Notes: a model not told the origin generated them from the letters alone. A stretch of 64,000 nucleotides of DNA from JANQPA01 sp964548175 (GCA_964548175.1 CAZJQS010000003.1:1-64000); one strand, 5' to 3'; shown: positions 35,978 through 45,006, counted from the stretch's first letter. Translations and numbers: made by a program.

Positions 35978-36360
35978 TGGTCTTCTTTTGCGTTATCCAA
36001 TCGATCTAACAGATCATTCAATTCCGACAGACTCAGGTCGTTTTCTTCTACTAAAAAGGACACCAGGCTTTTCATCGAGCCGTCAAAGTAATCCTTTACC
36101 AGGTTGTTCAGCGAAAACTTGCTGTACTCTTCTTTTGTGATGATCGGACGATATTCGTAGGTGCGTCCGTATGCTTTGTGGTCCAGAAACTCCTTTTTCT
36201 CCAAAATGCGGATCATGGTGGAAATGGTGCTGTGAGGAGGCTTCTTCTGTCCCAGTTTTTCATGGATATAATCCCTCACATCGCTGACGGTGCAGGGCCC
36301 CAGTTCCCAGATGATCTGCATGATCTCTTCCTCAGCTTTGGTTAATTTTTGTGGTTGCAT
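35974..36360 (-). CDS. BlaI/MecI/CopY-family repressor
   Basis: 128 residues. A winged helix-turn-helix occupies the N-terminal half (LTKAEEEIMQIIWELGPCTV, then STISTMIRILEKKEFL), followed by a dimerisation region (VKDYFDGSMKSLVSFLVEEN) where BlaI relatives are cleaved. It is coupled by a 4-nt overlap to the M56 protease. The paired palindromes at 36655-36689, upstream of the first gene of the operon, are its likely operators. The inducing signal is unknown; beta-lactam response is not implied by family alone. Confidence 0.92.
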   Translation of the reverse strand: MQPQKLTKAEEEIMQIIWELGPCTVSDVRDYIHEKLGQKKPPHSTISTMIRILEKKEFLDHKAYGRTYEYRPIITKEEYSKFSLNNLVKDYFDGSMKSLVSFLVEENDLSLSELNDLLDRLDNAKEDQ

Positions 36361-36380
36361 AACTTTGATGGTCTGGTGCT

Positions 36381-36605
36381 TTAATTCCCTTGAAAATGAA
36401 TAATCTCTCTTAACTGTTTCATTCTGCCCCGGGTGTATTGCTGAAACCGGGCATCACCGGTATTCAGGTATCGCTGATAGGCGCTGATGTCATCCAGGGC
36501 GGTGAGGTACAATTGATACGTTTCGGGCTTCAAACTGTCGGTAGTCTGCGATTGCACTCCGTTGAATGCAACCGTCAATAGGACAAAAAGGCTGATGTAA
36601 CGCAT
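36381..36605 (-). CDS. Small secreted protein at the head of the BlaI operon
   Basis: 74 residues: a signal peptide (MRYISLFVLLTVAFNGVQS) and a mature part of about 55 residues with one predicted helix (YQLYLTALDDISAYQRYL) and a basic stretch (TRGRMKQLREI). No family was recognised. It is the first gene after the BlaI-type operators, 20 nt before blaI, so it should be co-regulated. It could be an effector or a periplasmic modulator of the sensor, but this is inference. Confidence 0.65.
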   Translation of the reverse strand: MRYISLFVLLTVAFNGVQSQTTDSLKPETYQLYLTALDDISAYQRYLNTGDARFQQYTRGRMKQLREIIHFQGN

Positions 36606-36625
36606 ATTTTATCTTTTTGACCTTA

Positions 36626-36689
36626 CAAAGGTAATGGGTGAAAAAATAAAAAACAACTAATTGATTAGTTTTTTGACTAAAAATTTAGT
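36626..36689 (-). promoter_or_regulatory. Promoter with two palindromic operators for the BlaI operon
   Basis: On the minus strand TACCTTTG (36626-36633) is the -7 box and TTG (36654-36656) the -33 element, 20 nt apart, a full Bacteroidota promoter. AACTAAT-N2-ATTAGTT (36655-36670) overlaps the -33 element, and ACTAAA-N2-TTTAGT (36676-36689) follows with centres exactly 20 bp apart, two helical turns. This is the expected layout for BlaI dimers repressing their own operon. Confidence 0.72.
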
Positions 36690-36740
36690 TATTTATCTAA
36701 TTCGTACGTTTTGAAGGATGAATCGTATTTAGAGGGCTTC

Positions 36741-38375
36741 TTATTCCAGTTGAGAAAAGTCGATATTAGCGTCCACCTCCCAGTTGGCTCTGAGTTGTTC
36801 GACGGGTTTTACGAAAAAGGGTTCGGGCTGGCGTTTGAGGTCATAATCACCGGTATCCCATTGACCATTTCTGTTCAGGTCAATGATTAAATGGACTTCA
36901 TACTTACCCGGATTGAGGTTTTGAAAGGTTTGGGTATATTCCGAGCGGCCGGAAATCTGGATACGTTCGATGAGCGTGCTGCCTCCGGAGTAGATCTCCG
37001 CCACATAATTGGTATCCGGGTTCATATTGGTTAGGGAGAGGTTGAGGATGCCGAAGTCTTTACTGGAGCCGGCTATATACATACGCGTCAACGTATCGGT
37101 CAGGCTAAGTCCATAGATATCGGTAACAGCGCCGGGCAGCACCCGCAAGCGGTAAGGAATACCTTCCCGCCAAGGGTAAGTCACCTTCAATACACGAATA
37201 TCATTGGTATCGGTAGTAACGGTCGGGATAACGCTCCTACGGATAGTATCTTCCGTCAGCTGGAATAACTCCCCGCTAACGGCCCCTACAGGGTGATTCA
37301 TTTCGTAGCGAAGCGGTTTACCGGGGACTATGGTGGTGGCTCGATTATTAGATCGGACAGTACTGAATTTGAACGTGTTTTTTTGTAAAAAGGGGGCGAT
37401 GGGGATGGAGTCTACCTGAATCGTATCTGCAAAGATGGTATCCAGAGCCAGGTACACCTCCCAGCTACCGGCAGCTTCTTCAGGATACCAGAGGATAAGA
37501 GAATCCTTTTTGTATTCTTCAACAATTTCTTTGCCGGGGATACTCGTATTAACAGAAAGCCGGGGAATTTCCTTAGAAAACTTCAACCGAAGGACTCCAA
37601 AGCGATTAGCCCGCACGTTTTCCAGCCTTAGTGGGGGTTCTTCTTTAAACAGCTGCAGCTCGAAACTTTGATCCATATCTCTGGGCAGGATGATTAAGGT
37701 GTCCAGAAAACCAATGGATTCGGAAGACTGATCAAACAGGTAGTTCAGGTTGGCATCTTTCAGGGCAAATACCTTAAAGGTATCCGATTTTATATTTTCT
37801 ATCCTAAAGCGCCCATCTTTATTGGTTTTGGAAAAATAGAAAGGACGCTGGGTCCGGACGACCGTATCCTGTAATTCATCGTACATATTAAAAAGGGCGC
37901 CTTCTACAGGTTCGCCGGTTCTGGCGTCTACAATTTTCCCCTCTACCGTCAGGGAGTCGATAAAATCGCCGGTGGAAAAAACGAAGCGCAGCCCGTCCGC
38001 CGGATTTCCTTCCGTGAGGTCTTTGATGGCCTCTCCGAAATTGATGGTATAAGTAGCATTTTCTCTGAGGACCTCTTCTTCTGCGAATTCAAACAGGACC
38101 GTTTTTTTTCGAATGCTGACCTGCGGTCGGTTGTCCAGTGGCGGCGACACGACGACCTGATTAAAAACATCCTGCAGGACCACCCACTCGTCAAAGGTCA
38201 GCAGGATGGTTTGCTTCTCGAAATTCGTTTGATAATTGGATGTAGATTCAGCAGTGTCCAATTGTGGAGGAGTTTCATCTCTCGGTCCTCCGGTCGGTGC
38301 AATAGGGTTTGCACAATGCTGCAGGAAGAATACCGATAAAAGCAGCAGACCGACTCCATGCCAACGTACCCTCAT
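36741..38375 (-). CDS. Lipoprotein with N-terminal Ig-like (Big_5) domain
   Basis: 544 residues from ATG at 38375; codons up to 38444 are not used because they would bury the lipoprotein signal (RWHGVGLLLLSVFFLQHC). The motif NPIAPTGGPRDETPPQL right after the lipid cysteine is a hallmark of a common Bacteroidota family. It leads into an Ig-like domain (ILLTFDEWVVLQDVFNQVVV, then YTINFGEAIKDLTEGN) and further beta-rich modules, with a carboxypeptidase-regulatory-like segment (EGKIVDARTGEPVEGALFNM). Probably an outer-membrane lipoprotein; function unknown. Confidence 0.82.
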   Translation of the reverse strand: MRVRWHGVGLLLLSVFFLQHCANPIAPTGGPRDETPPQLDTAESTSNYQTNFEKQTILLTFDEWVVLQDVFNQVVVSPPLDNRPQVSIRKKTVLFEFAEEEVLRENATYTINFGEAIKDLTEGNPADGLRFVFSTGDFIDSLTVEGKIVDARTGEPVEGALFNMYDELQDTVVRTQRPFYFSKTNKDGRFRIENIKSDTFKVFALKDANLNYLFDQSSESIGFLDTLIILPRDMDQSFELQLFKEEPPLRLENVRANRFGVLRLKFSKEIPRLSVNTSIPGKEIVEEYKKDSLILWYPEEAAGSWEVYLALDTIFADTIQVDSIPIAPFLQKNTFKFSTVRSNNRATTIVPGKPLRYEMNHPVGAVSGELFQLTEDTIRRSVIPTVTTDTNDIRVLKVTYPWREGIPYRLRVLPGAVTDIYGLSLTDTLTRMYIAGSSKDFGILNLSLTNMNPDTNYVAEIYSGGSTLIERIQISGRSEYTQTFQNLNPGKYEVHLIIDLNRNGQWDTGDYDLKRQPEPFFVKPVEQLRANWEVDANIDFSQLE

Positions 38376-38506
38376 TTGTTCTTTTTTGGAGTGCAATATA
38401 GATATTTTTAGCAGGCTGTCGAATCCGCCGTGAGGGGAGAGCATGGAAATTTAACGTTATACCAAACGCATGGGGGTTGAAAAATAGTCTAAGGCTTCCT
38501 TAAAGA

Positions 38507-39415
38507 TTACCTTCTATTCAAGGGATGAAATTGTAAAATGGTTTCTCTCAGGAACTGGGTATCCAGATGGGTATAGATCTCTGTGGTCAGGATGGATTCA
38601 TGGCCGAGCATATCCTGGACGGCTTTAAGGTCGGCGCCCCCTTCGATAAGGTGCGTTGCGAAAGAATGTCGGAAGGTATGGGGGCTGACATTTTTCTGTA
38701 TGCCTGCTGCTGCCGCCAGTTCTTTTACGACATTAAAAACCATGACACGGCTGAGCTTTTTTCCTCTCCGATTCAGAAATAAGATGTTTTCGTGATCCGG
38801 GTGGATGTTTCTTTGAGGTCTTCTGATGCCCTCTTTATAGAGCCGGATATGTTTGACAGCGGAATCCCCGATGGGGATAATACGCTCTTTGTTGCCTTTT
38901 CCTACGACTTTGATAAAACCCACATCCAGAAAAAGGTTGCTTATTCGCAGTTCTGTCAGCTCGCTGACACGCAGTCCGCAGGCGTAGAGGGTTTCCAGCA
39001 TAGCCCGGTTCCGGACGCCATGATCGGCAGACAGGTCGATGGCGTCCAGCATCTGTTGTATTTCCTGGTAAGAAAGCACTTCCGGGATTTTTCTCGAAAG
39101 CTTAGGGGCGTCGAGCAAGGCGGTTGGATCTTCGCTTACCAGGTTTTCCAGGAGCAGGTATTTATAAAAAGTTTTCAGGCAGGAGATCAGGCGGGCCTGC
39201 GAGCGGGCGCTTAGCCCGAGCTGATGCAGCCACATCAGGAAGTTCTGCAGGTCAGACAGACGGAGATCAGCCGGCAGAAGAGGCTGGTGCTGAAGCTGCA
39301 GAAAATCCTGCAATTTTTTCAGATCATTTAAATAAGCCTCAACCGTATGCTCAGAGAGCGACCTTTCGAGTAGCAGGTAGGCTTTGAATCCTTTTATGGT
39401 AGTAGGCCATTCCAT
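38507..39415 (-). CDS. xerD: Tyrosine recombinase XerD
   Basis: 302 residues. The N-terminal SAM-like core-binding domain (YLLLERSLSEHTVEAYLNDL) precedes the catalytic domain with R in YACGLRVSEL, HTFRHSFATHLI, LGHESILTTEIY and the tyrosine nucleophile in IYTHLD. Length and sequence are those of chromosomal XerC/XerD that resolve dimers at dif, not of phage or transposon integrases. No mobile-element context is present. XerC versus XerD cannot be separated with full certainty by eye. Confidence 0.9.
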   Translation of the reverse strand: MEWPTTIKGFKAYLLLERSLSEHTVEAYLNDLKKLQDFLQLQHQPLLPADLRLSDLQNFLMWLHQLGLSARSQARLISCLKTFYKYLLLENLVSEDPTALLDAPKLSRKIPEVLSYQEIQQMLDAIDLSADHGVRNRAMLETLYACGLRVSELTELRISNLFLDVGFIKVVGKGNKERIIPIGDSAVKHIRLYKEGIRRPQRNIHPDHENILFLNRRGKKLSRVMVFNVVKELAAAAGIQKNVSPHTFRHSFATHLIEGGADLKAVQDMLGHESILTTEIYTHLDTQFLRETILQFHPLNRR

Positions 39416-39581
39416 TTATCGATTTTTCTTCCTTTCCGTTCCGGGTAAATATACGCAAAAAGCCGCCTCGGCGCATATCCCGGCAAGCCGCATAAAACCT
39501 GCCTTTTTCATTTTTTTCACCCCGGACAACCTTTTTTAAAACTTTATAAATACTTATGTGTTTGATTGTAGAACGATAAAA

Positions 39582-39602
39582 AATAATAGTAAAGCTATTA
39601 TT
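39582..39602. promoter_or_regulatory. 8-bp inverted repeat before the sigma-factor gene
   Basis: AATAATAG and CTATTATT are perfect complements around TAAAG, overlapping a TATTATTTG promoter-like sequence about 40 nt before the ATG at 39646. It may be an operator. Confidence 0.5.
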
Positions 39603-39645
39603 TGTGGTAGAAAAGTTATATTATTGTGCTATAAAAACTATCGAT

Positions 39646-40149
39646 ATGTCACAAATAGAATTCATCAAGCAATATACCGCCTTACAGACGATGTTAATGA
39701 ACTTTGCTCTGAAGCTGACCAAGGACGAGGAGGCGGCTCGTGATCTGGTTCAGGATACGGCGCTAAAAGCCTTTAAGTATCGTCAGATGTATCAAAAGGG
39801 CACTAATATGGGGGCCTGGCTAATGACCATTATGCGCAACACTTTCATCAACGACTACCGCAAGCGCAAGCGGCGTCAAATACTTAACGACAGCACCAAT
39901 AACAACTACCTGCTCAATTCCGGCAACAGCAGTGTTCATAATACCGGAGAATTAAGGGTAGCGGTGGAAGAAGTTCAGAACATTCTTACCGACATTGAAG
40001 ACTGGGCCAGGATACCCCTGCTCATGCATGTAGAGGGGTATAAATACGACGAAATCGCCCAGGAACTGGACATTCCGCTAGGCACTGTAAAAAGCCGCAT
40101 CTACTTTGCCCGTAAGCAACTCAAGAACAGATTGGGTGAGCGAGCATAA
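39646..40149 (+). CDS. ECF-type RNA polymerase sigma factor
   Basis: 168 residues from ATG at 39646; codons from 39604 precede it in frame but lack support. Region 2 is seen in DEEAARDLVQDTALKAFKYR and GAWLMTIMRNTFINDYRKRK, and region 4 in YKYDEIAQELDIPLGTVKSR. No anti-sigma gene lies nearby. It is upstream of and parallel to the exporter operon (95-nt gap with a hairpin), so it may or may not control that operon. Similar sigma factors are abundant in Bacteroidota and often act in general envelope stress. Confidence 0.9.
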   Translation: MSQIEFIKQYTALQTMLMNFALKLTKDEEAARDLVQDTALKAFKYRQMYQKGTNMGAWLMTIMRNTFINDYRKRKRRQILNDSTNNNYLLNSGNSSVHNTGELRVAVEEVQNILTDIEDWARIPLLMHVEGYKYDEIAQELDIPLGTVKSRIYFARKQLKNRLGERA

Positions 40150-40199
40150 TATTTTAAAAATCTTTAACTTTAGAAAGATATATTTCCAAGAACTTCAAA

Positions 40200-40217
40200 A
40201 GCAAACAAGCGTTTGCT
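40200..40217 (+). terminator. Weak hairpin between the sigma gene and exporter operon
   Basis: AGCAAAC and GTTTGCT pair around AAGC, followed only by TATTGT. It could attenuate rather than fully stop transcription into the exporter genes. Confidence 0.45.
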
Positions 40218-40243
40218 TATTGTACTGATAAAGTAGTCGTGTC

Positions 40244-42043
40244 ATGGAAAGACCTATTTTGATCCCTCCGGTGCAGCGTTTTTTCAAGTTGCTGGAACTG
40301 GACAAGAAATCTATTTTATATATTTACCTCCACGCGTTGCTGGTAGGGTTTATTACCCTAAGCTTGCCGCTCGGTGTGCAGGCCATCATCGGTTTGATCG
40401 CAGGAGGAAATATGTCTGCCTCACTCATCATTTTGGTAGTAGCAGTAACGCTGGGTTCTATGCTTTCGGGTATTCTCAGGATCATGCAGATCAGCATAAC
40501 GGAGAACATACAGCGGAAGATCTTCGCCCGTTCTGCTCTGGACTTTGCCTATCGCATTCCAAAGCTTAACATGGACGCCCTTTCTGAGGCTTACCCTCCG
40601 GAGATGGTCAATCGCTTTTTTGATACGGTGACCTTACAGAAAGGACTCCCCAAGATCCTGATCGATATCTCGACTGCCGTACTGCAAATAGCATTTGGTC
40701 TTTTGCTTATTACCTTTTACCATTCTTTCTTTGCCTTTTTCGGGCTGGTTCTGATGGTGCTTTTAATCGGCATCTTTTGGTTTACCGGCTCGGCAGGTTT
40801 GAAGACGAGCCTTCAGGAATCGAAGTACAAGTACAAAGTAGCCCACTGGCTGGAAGATCTGGCCAGTACTATTCCTGCATTCAAACTGTTCGGTGAAGCT
40901 CCCCTGGCGCTGAAAAAGACCGATGACCTGGTTTGCTCTTATTTGAGCAGCCGCCAGAGACACTTTAGGATCCTGCTGATCCAGTACGGTAACCTGGTTG
41001 GGCTGAAAACAGTACTCACGGGTAGCTTGCTGTTGTTGGGTAGTTACCTGGTCATCCAAAACCAGATCAATATCGGACAATTTGTAGCCGCCGAGATCGT
41101 CATCATCCTGGTCATTGCCTCCGTAGAAAAACTCATTCTGAGTATGGAAACCATCTATGACGTACTGACCGGGCTGGAAAAGATCGGCTATGTGATGGAT
41201 CTTCCTTTGGAATCGGACAAAGGACTGAAGTTCAAGGAAATTGATAACGGCGAAAAATTGAAGGTGGAAATGAAAGATCTCTACTTCAAGTTTGACGATG
41301 CCAGCACCCCCACCGTTGACGGTATTTCCATGGTCATCAATCCTGGAGAAAAGATCAATATTGCAGGTTATAACAGCGCCGGTAAGTCGACAGTATTGGA
41401 GTTACTGCTTGGACAATTCAATAAGTTTCAAGGTAATATTCTTTACAACGGCTTTCCCATCAGGAGCATTAACCTGATCGATCTGAGAGGAAATATCGGC
41501 CATTTCGGCACCGAAACAGCCATCTTCACCGGCTCTATCATGGATAATATTACGCTGGGACGCAAAAATGTAAGCCTCAGAGGAGCCATTAAAGCAGCCC
41601 AGAAAGTAGGACTGAGTGAATTTGTGGAACGCCTCCCTAATGGATACGATACCCAGCTCATTTCTGAAGGACGAAACATTTCCGGAAACATCAAGACTAA
41701 AATCAGGTTGGCGCGCTGTATTGCGGGCAACCCCAAGCTGGTCGTCGTGGAGGCTGGCTTACATAATCTCGAACGAAACACCTATGAATCTGTGGTTAAA
41801 CTTCTGACAGCTGAGGACGCCCCATGGACGCTCATCATCGTTTCCAATGATCCTTTTGTGGCCCAACACTGCGATCAATCCGTTATTTTGGAAAGAGGAA
41901 AAATCGTGGAAAAAGGTCATTTTAATCATATTCGCTTAAGTCAGCACTATGGTCCTATTTTTGCCTCTCCTCACACCCTGCTCCCCCACCACGCCAATGG
42001 GCCGGATCAGTTGTCCGGACGAAAAGGCCGAACGATAGACTAA
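40244..42043 (+). CDS. ABC exporter (fused membrane and ATPase domains) with degenerate catalytic motifs
   Basis: 599 residues: six predicted membrane helices in residues about 20-310, then a nucleotide-binding domain. Walker A is intact (GYNSAGKST, 375-383). The Q-loop position reads FGTET (421-425), the signature reads ISGNI (479-483) instead of LSGGQ, Walker B reads LVVVEAG (499-505) so the catalytic Glu is Ala504, and the H-loop histidine is Asn535 (VSNDP). ATP binding is plausible but hydrolysis should be poor. No C39 peptidase domain is present. Next come HlyD-like and TolC-like genes, so it appears to be the inner-membrane part of a type I secretion-like export machine. Confidence 0.85.
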   Translation: MERPILIPPVQRFFKLLELDKKSILYIYLHALLVGFITLSLPLGVQAIIGLIAGGNMSASLIILVVAVTLGSMLSGILRIMQISITENIQRKIFARSALDFAYRIPKLNMDALSEAYPPEMVNRFFDTVTLQKGLPKILIDISTAVLQIAFGLLLITFYHSFFAFFGLVLMVLLIGIFWFTGSAGLKTSLQESKYKYKVAHWLEDLASTIPAFKLFGEAPLALKKTDDLVCSYLSSRQRHFRILLIQYGNLVGLKTVLTGSLLLLGSYLVIQNQINIGQFVAAEIVIILVIASVEKLILSMETIYDVLTGLEKIGYVMDLPLESDKGLKFKEIDNGEKLKVEMKDLYFKFDDASTPTVDGISMVINPGEKINIAGYNSAGKSTVLELLLGQFNKFQGNILYNGFPIRSINLIDLRGNIGHFGTETAIFTGSIMDNITLGRKNVSLRGAIKAAQKVGLSEFVERLPNGYDTQLISEGRNISGNIKTKIRLARCIAGNPKLVVVEAGLHNLERNTYESVVKLLTAEDAPWTLIIVSNDPFVAQHCDQSVILERGKIVEKGHFNHIRLSQHYGPIFASPHTLLPHHANGPDQLSGRKGRTID

Positions 42044-42082
42044 GCAGAACGTTTTCTTTTAAGGATTCTTAAAAAAAAAGCC

Positions 42083-43456
42083 ATGTTAAACATATCATTG
42101 AATAGCATTCAGAAAAGAATACCGGACGAAGAATTCGTCTCCCTCAAAGCCAACCATTTGTCAAAAAGCCACCGCACTATTGCAAGGTGGATCATCGGCA
42201 TTATCATCGCAGCCATATCCTTATTGTTTTTACCCTGGACACAGAACATCCAGTCTAAAGGCAAAATCACTACCCTCTTGCCGCAGCAGCGGCCGCAGAC
42301 CATGCAGTCGAATATCGACGGCCGGATCGAGCAGTGGTTCATCCAGGAAGGACAGGCCATCAGAAAAGGAGATACAATCGCTTTCATCTCGGAGATCAAG
42401 ACCGAGTATGCGGACCCTCAACTCTTGCCCCGCACAGAATCCCAGATAACGGCCAAGCAGTCTTCCCAGTCGGCTTACCTGGAAAAAGCCGAGGCACTGG
42501 CCAGGCAAGTGGTAGCACTACAACAGGAAAGAGACTTTAAGATCAATCAGCTTCAGAATAAAATACAACAGGTAAAACTTAAGATCATCTCGGACAGTAT
42601 CGGCGTCGAACAGGCCCGCATTGATTTTCAGATCGCTGAAAGACAACTGAACCGCGCCGTCGAGTTGAACAATAAAGGCATCAAATCGATAGCTGATGTG
42701 GAAGAAAAGAGAGAAAAATACCAATCCAGCATCACTAAAGTGACCGAAGCGGAAAACAAACTGGACATCAGCCGTAATGAACTGGATATTACCCGCACTG
42801 ACCTGAGTTCCGTTCGTGCGAACTATGATCAAAAGGTCGCCAAGTCACAATCGGACCGGTTCAGCGCCCTTTCAGCTGCTTTTGAGTCGCAATCGACTAT
42901 CGACAAGCTGAAAATACAGGCTTCGAATTATTCTACCCGGCAAAGTTTTTATTACATCACCGCTCCTCAGGACGGTTACATCGTTCAAACCCTAAAAGCG
43001 GGAATTGGGGAAACAGTAAAGGCAGGAACCGAATTAGCCAGTATCATGCCCTTCGATGTGCAGCTTGCTGTGGAGCTCTACATTAAGCCGATGGATCTGC
43101 CGCTGGTCTTTCCCGGCCAGGAAGTCCGGTTCATTTTCGACGGCTGGCCGGCTTTCATCTTCTCGGGCTGGCCCTCACAGTCCTTCGGCACGTACAGCGG
43201 AACGGTGTTCGCAATTGACCGGGTCATCAGCAACAACGGCAAATACCGTATTCTGGTGGCCGCCAATACGGAAGAAAAGCCCTGGCCCGACGCCCTCCAG
43301 ATCGGTGGCGGCGCTCAGGGTATCGCCTTGCTGGAAAATGTGCCCCTCTGGTACGAACTTTGGCGCCAGCTCAACGGCTTCCCGCCAGATTTCTATCGCC
43401 CTGAAGTGGTGGTGGAATCTCCAAAAATGAAAGCGCCGTTGAAGTCAGTGAAGTAG
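42083..43456 (+). CDS. HlyD-family periplasmic adaptor
   Basis: 457 residues. A cytoplasmic N-terminus of about 35 residues precedes one membrane helix (WIIGIIIAAISLLFLPW). The first biotinyl-lipoyl half is in IDGRIEQWFIQEGQAIRKGD, followed by a coiled-coil hairpin of about 200 residues (residues 110-290, for example LARQVVALQQERDFKINQLQ) and the second lipoyl half (ITAPQDGYIVQTLKAGIGET). The adaptor bridges the ABC exporter and the TolC channel. The start is 39 nt after the exporter stop. Confidence 0.88.
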   Translation: MLNISLNSIQKRIPDEEFVSLKANHLSKSHRTIARWIIGIIIAAISLLFLPWTQNIQSKGKITTLLPQQRPQTMQSNIDGRIEQWFIQEGQAIRKGDTIAFISEIKTEYADPQLLPRTESQITAKQSSQSAYLEKAEALARQVVALQQERDFKINQLQNKIQQVKLKIISDSIGVEQARIDFQIAERQLNRAVELNNKGIKSIADVEEKREKYQSSITKVTEAENKLDISRNELDITRTDLSSVRANYDQKVAKSQSDRFSALSAAFESQSTIDKLKIQASNYSTRQSFYYITAPQDGYIVQTLKAGIGETVKAGTELASIMPFDVQLAVELYIKPMDLPLVFPGQEVRFIFDGWPAFIFSGWPSQSFGTYSGTVFAIDRVISNNGKYRILVAANTEEKPWPDALQIGGGAQGIALLENVPLWYELWRQLNGFPPDFYRPEVVVESPKMKAPLKSVK

Positions 43457-43508
43457 GTCGCCGGCGGTCAGTTATTGGGTGTTTACGTTTTGGGAAATAA
43501 AAAGGAAA

Positions 43509-44954
43509 ATGAAAGTTTTACATTCCATATTTGCGGTTTTTCTTTTTTTAGCAAGCCTTTGTACAGGTTATGGGCAGGAGCAGGACACGCTGAAGCCGTT
43601 GTCCCTTAATGCCATTCAGGCCTGGATAGCAGAGAGTCATCCTTTAGCCAGGAGTGCTTCCCTGGAAAGAGAAAGAGCCAAGGCTTTATTGCTGGAAAGC
43701 CGGGGGCTTTTTGATCCGAAGCTGTATGCCGGCTGGGATCAGAAGCACTTTGACAATAAAGACTACTTTGGTGTCGGGGAAGGAGGATTGAAGATCCCCA
43801 CTCCCTGGGGCGTGGAATTCAAGGCTGCTTTCCAGCAAACCCGAGGTATTTTCCTCAACCCGATGCTGAATGTACCACAGAACGGCCAGCTCAACCTGGG
43901 CGTTAAGGTCAATGCTTTACAGGGGCTTCGCATTGATGAAGCCCGTAGCAGGCGACAGCAGGCGGAGATTGAGCTATCGCGAAGCCAGGCCCTTTACCGG
44001 GCAGGGCTCGCTGAACTTTACATCACCGCCTCAGACATCTACTGGAATTGGTGGAATGCTTATCATCAGCTGCAAAGATTTGAGTACGCCGTAGAGCTGG
44101 CCCAGCAGCGTCTCGAAGGCATCGTGGAGGGGTTCTTACAAGGAGACATGCCGGCAGTAGACACCCTGGAAACTTTCATACAGGTGCAATCCCGGCAAAA
44201 CGAATACAACGACGCCCTCATAGCCTATCAGCAGGCCAGCCTGGACCTGGCTAATTTCTTTGGAGGCGACGAGGACATGGCCAATGCGCTGCTGCGCACT
44301 TACGAGCCGGTCAGAGAATACAACCCGAACGAATTACCGCAGGCTCCTGCACAACAGATACTACTCCAAAACCTGGAAACCATCCATCCTGACCTGATCG
44401 ACCTCGAAAGACAACGCGAACAACTTGCCGTCGAACAACGCTGGGCCAAGGAACAACTGCTTCCCAAGCTTAACGTAGAGTATAACTTCCTTGGAGATGG
44501 CTGGGACCTCATGAACGCAGCTCCCACAGAAGGACAACCCGCAGGGTTTAACCAACTCATCGCTCAAAATTTTAAATGGGGATTGCAGTTTGAAATGCCC
44601 ATCTTTTTCCGCAAAGCAAGAGGAAAGCTTGAACAGGTGAAAGTAAAAGCCGCGCAAACCGAATTGAAAAGAGAACAAAAAAGTATTAGTCTCACCAACA
44701 AGGTGAAAAATTACTTCCTCGAACTACAAAACCTCAACAACCAAATCCAGTTGCTCAGCCAAATGGTAGATAATTATGCGCGGCTACTGGAAGCGGAACG
44801 CATCAAATTCGATATCGGCGAAAGCTCGGTCTTCCTTCTGAATACTCGCGAACAAAAGCTGATCGAATCGCAACTCAAACTGGTAAAAACTAAAAGTACT
44901 TATTTAAAAGCTTGGTGGAAACTGCAATGGGCGGCAGGCGTGATCGCTCCGTAA
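43509..44954 (+). CDS. TolC-family outer-membrane channel
   Basis: About 481 residues from the ATG that opens the signal peptide (VLHSIFAVFLFLASLCTGYG); an in-frame GTG ten codons upstream (43479) is less likely. Long amphipathic helices in two halves (RSRRQQAEIELSRSQALYRA and LKLVKTKSTYLKAWWKLQWA) and short beta segments fit the TolC trimer fold. It completes the exporter-adaptor-channel trio encoded at 40244-44954. Confidence 0.88.
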   Translation: MKVLHSIFAVFLFLASLCTGYGQEQDTLKPLSLNAIQAWIAESHPLARSASLERERAKALLLESRGLFDPKLYAGWDQKHFDNKDYFGVGEGGLKIPTPWGVEFKAAFQQTRGIFLNPMLNVPQNGQLNLGVKVNALQGLRIDEARSRRQQAEIELSRSQALYRAGLAELYITASDIYWNWWNAYHQLQRFEYAVELAQQRLEGIVEGFLQGDMPAVDTLETFIQVQSRQNEYNDALIAYQQASLDLANFFGGDEDMANALLRTYEPVREYNPNELPQAPAQQILLQNLETIHPDLIDLERQREQLAVEQRWAKEQLLPKLNVEYNFLGDGWDLMNAAPTEGQPAGFNQLIAQNFKWGLQFEMPIFFRKARGKLEQVKVKAAQTELKREQKSISLTNKVKNYFLELQNLNNQIQLLSQMVDNYARLLEAERIKFDIGESSVFLLNTREQKLIESQLKLVKTKSTYLKAWWKLQWAAGVIAP

Positions 44955-45006
44955 ATATGAGATGAGGTTGTCGGTTTAGTGTGCAAACGATTTCAAATTT
45001 TGTTTT

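Noticed and set aside
38507..39415. Integrase marking a genomic island
   Set aside because: The protein fits chromosomal XerD; there are no attachment-site repeats, tRNA gene or cargo nearby.
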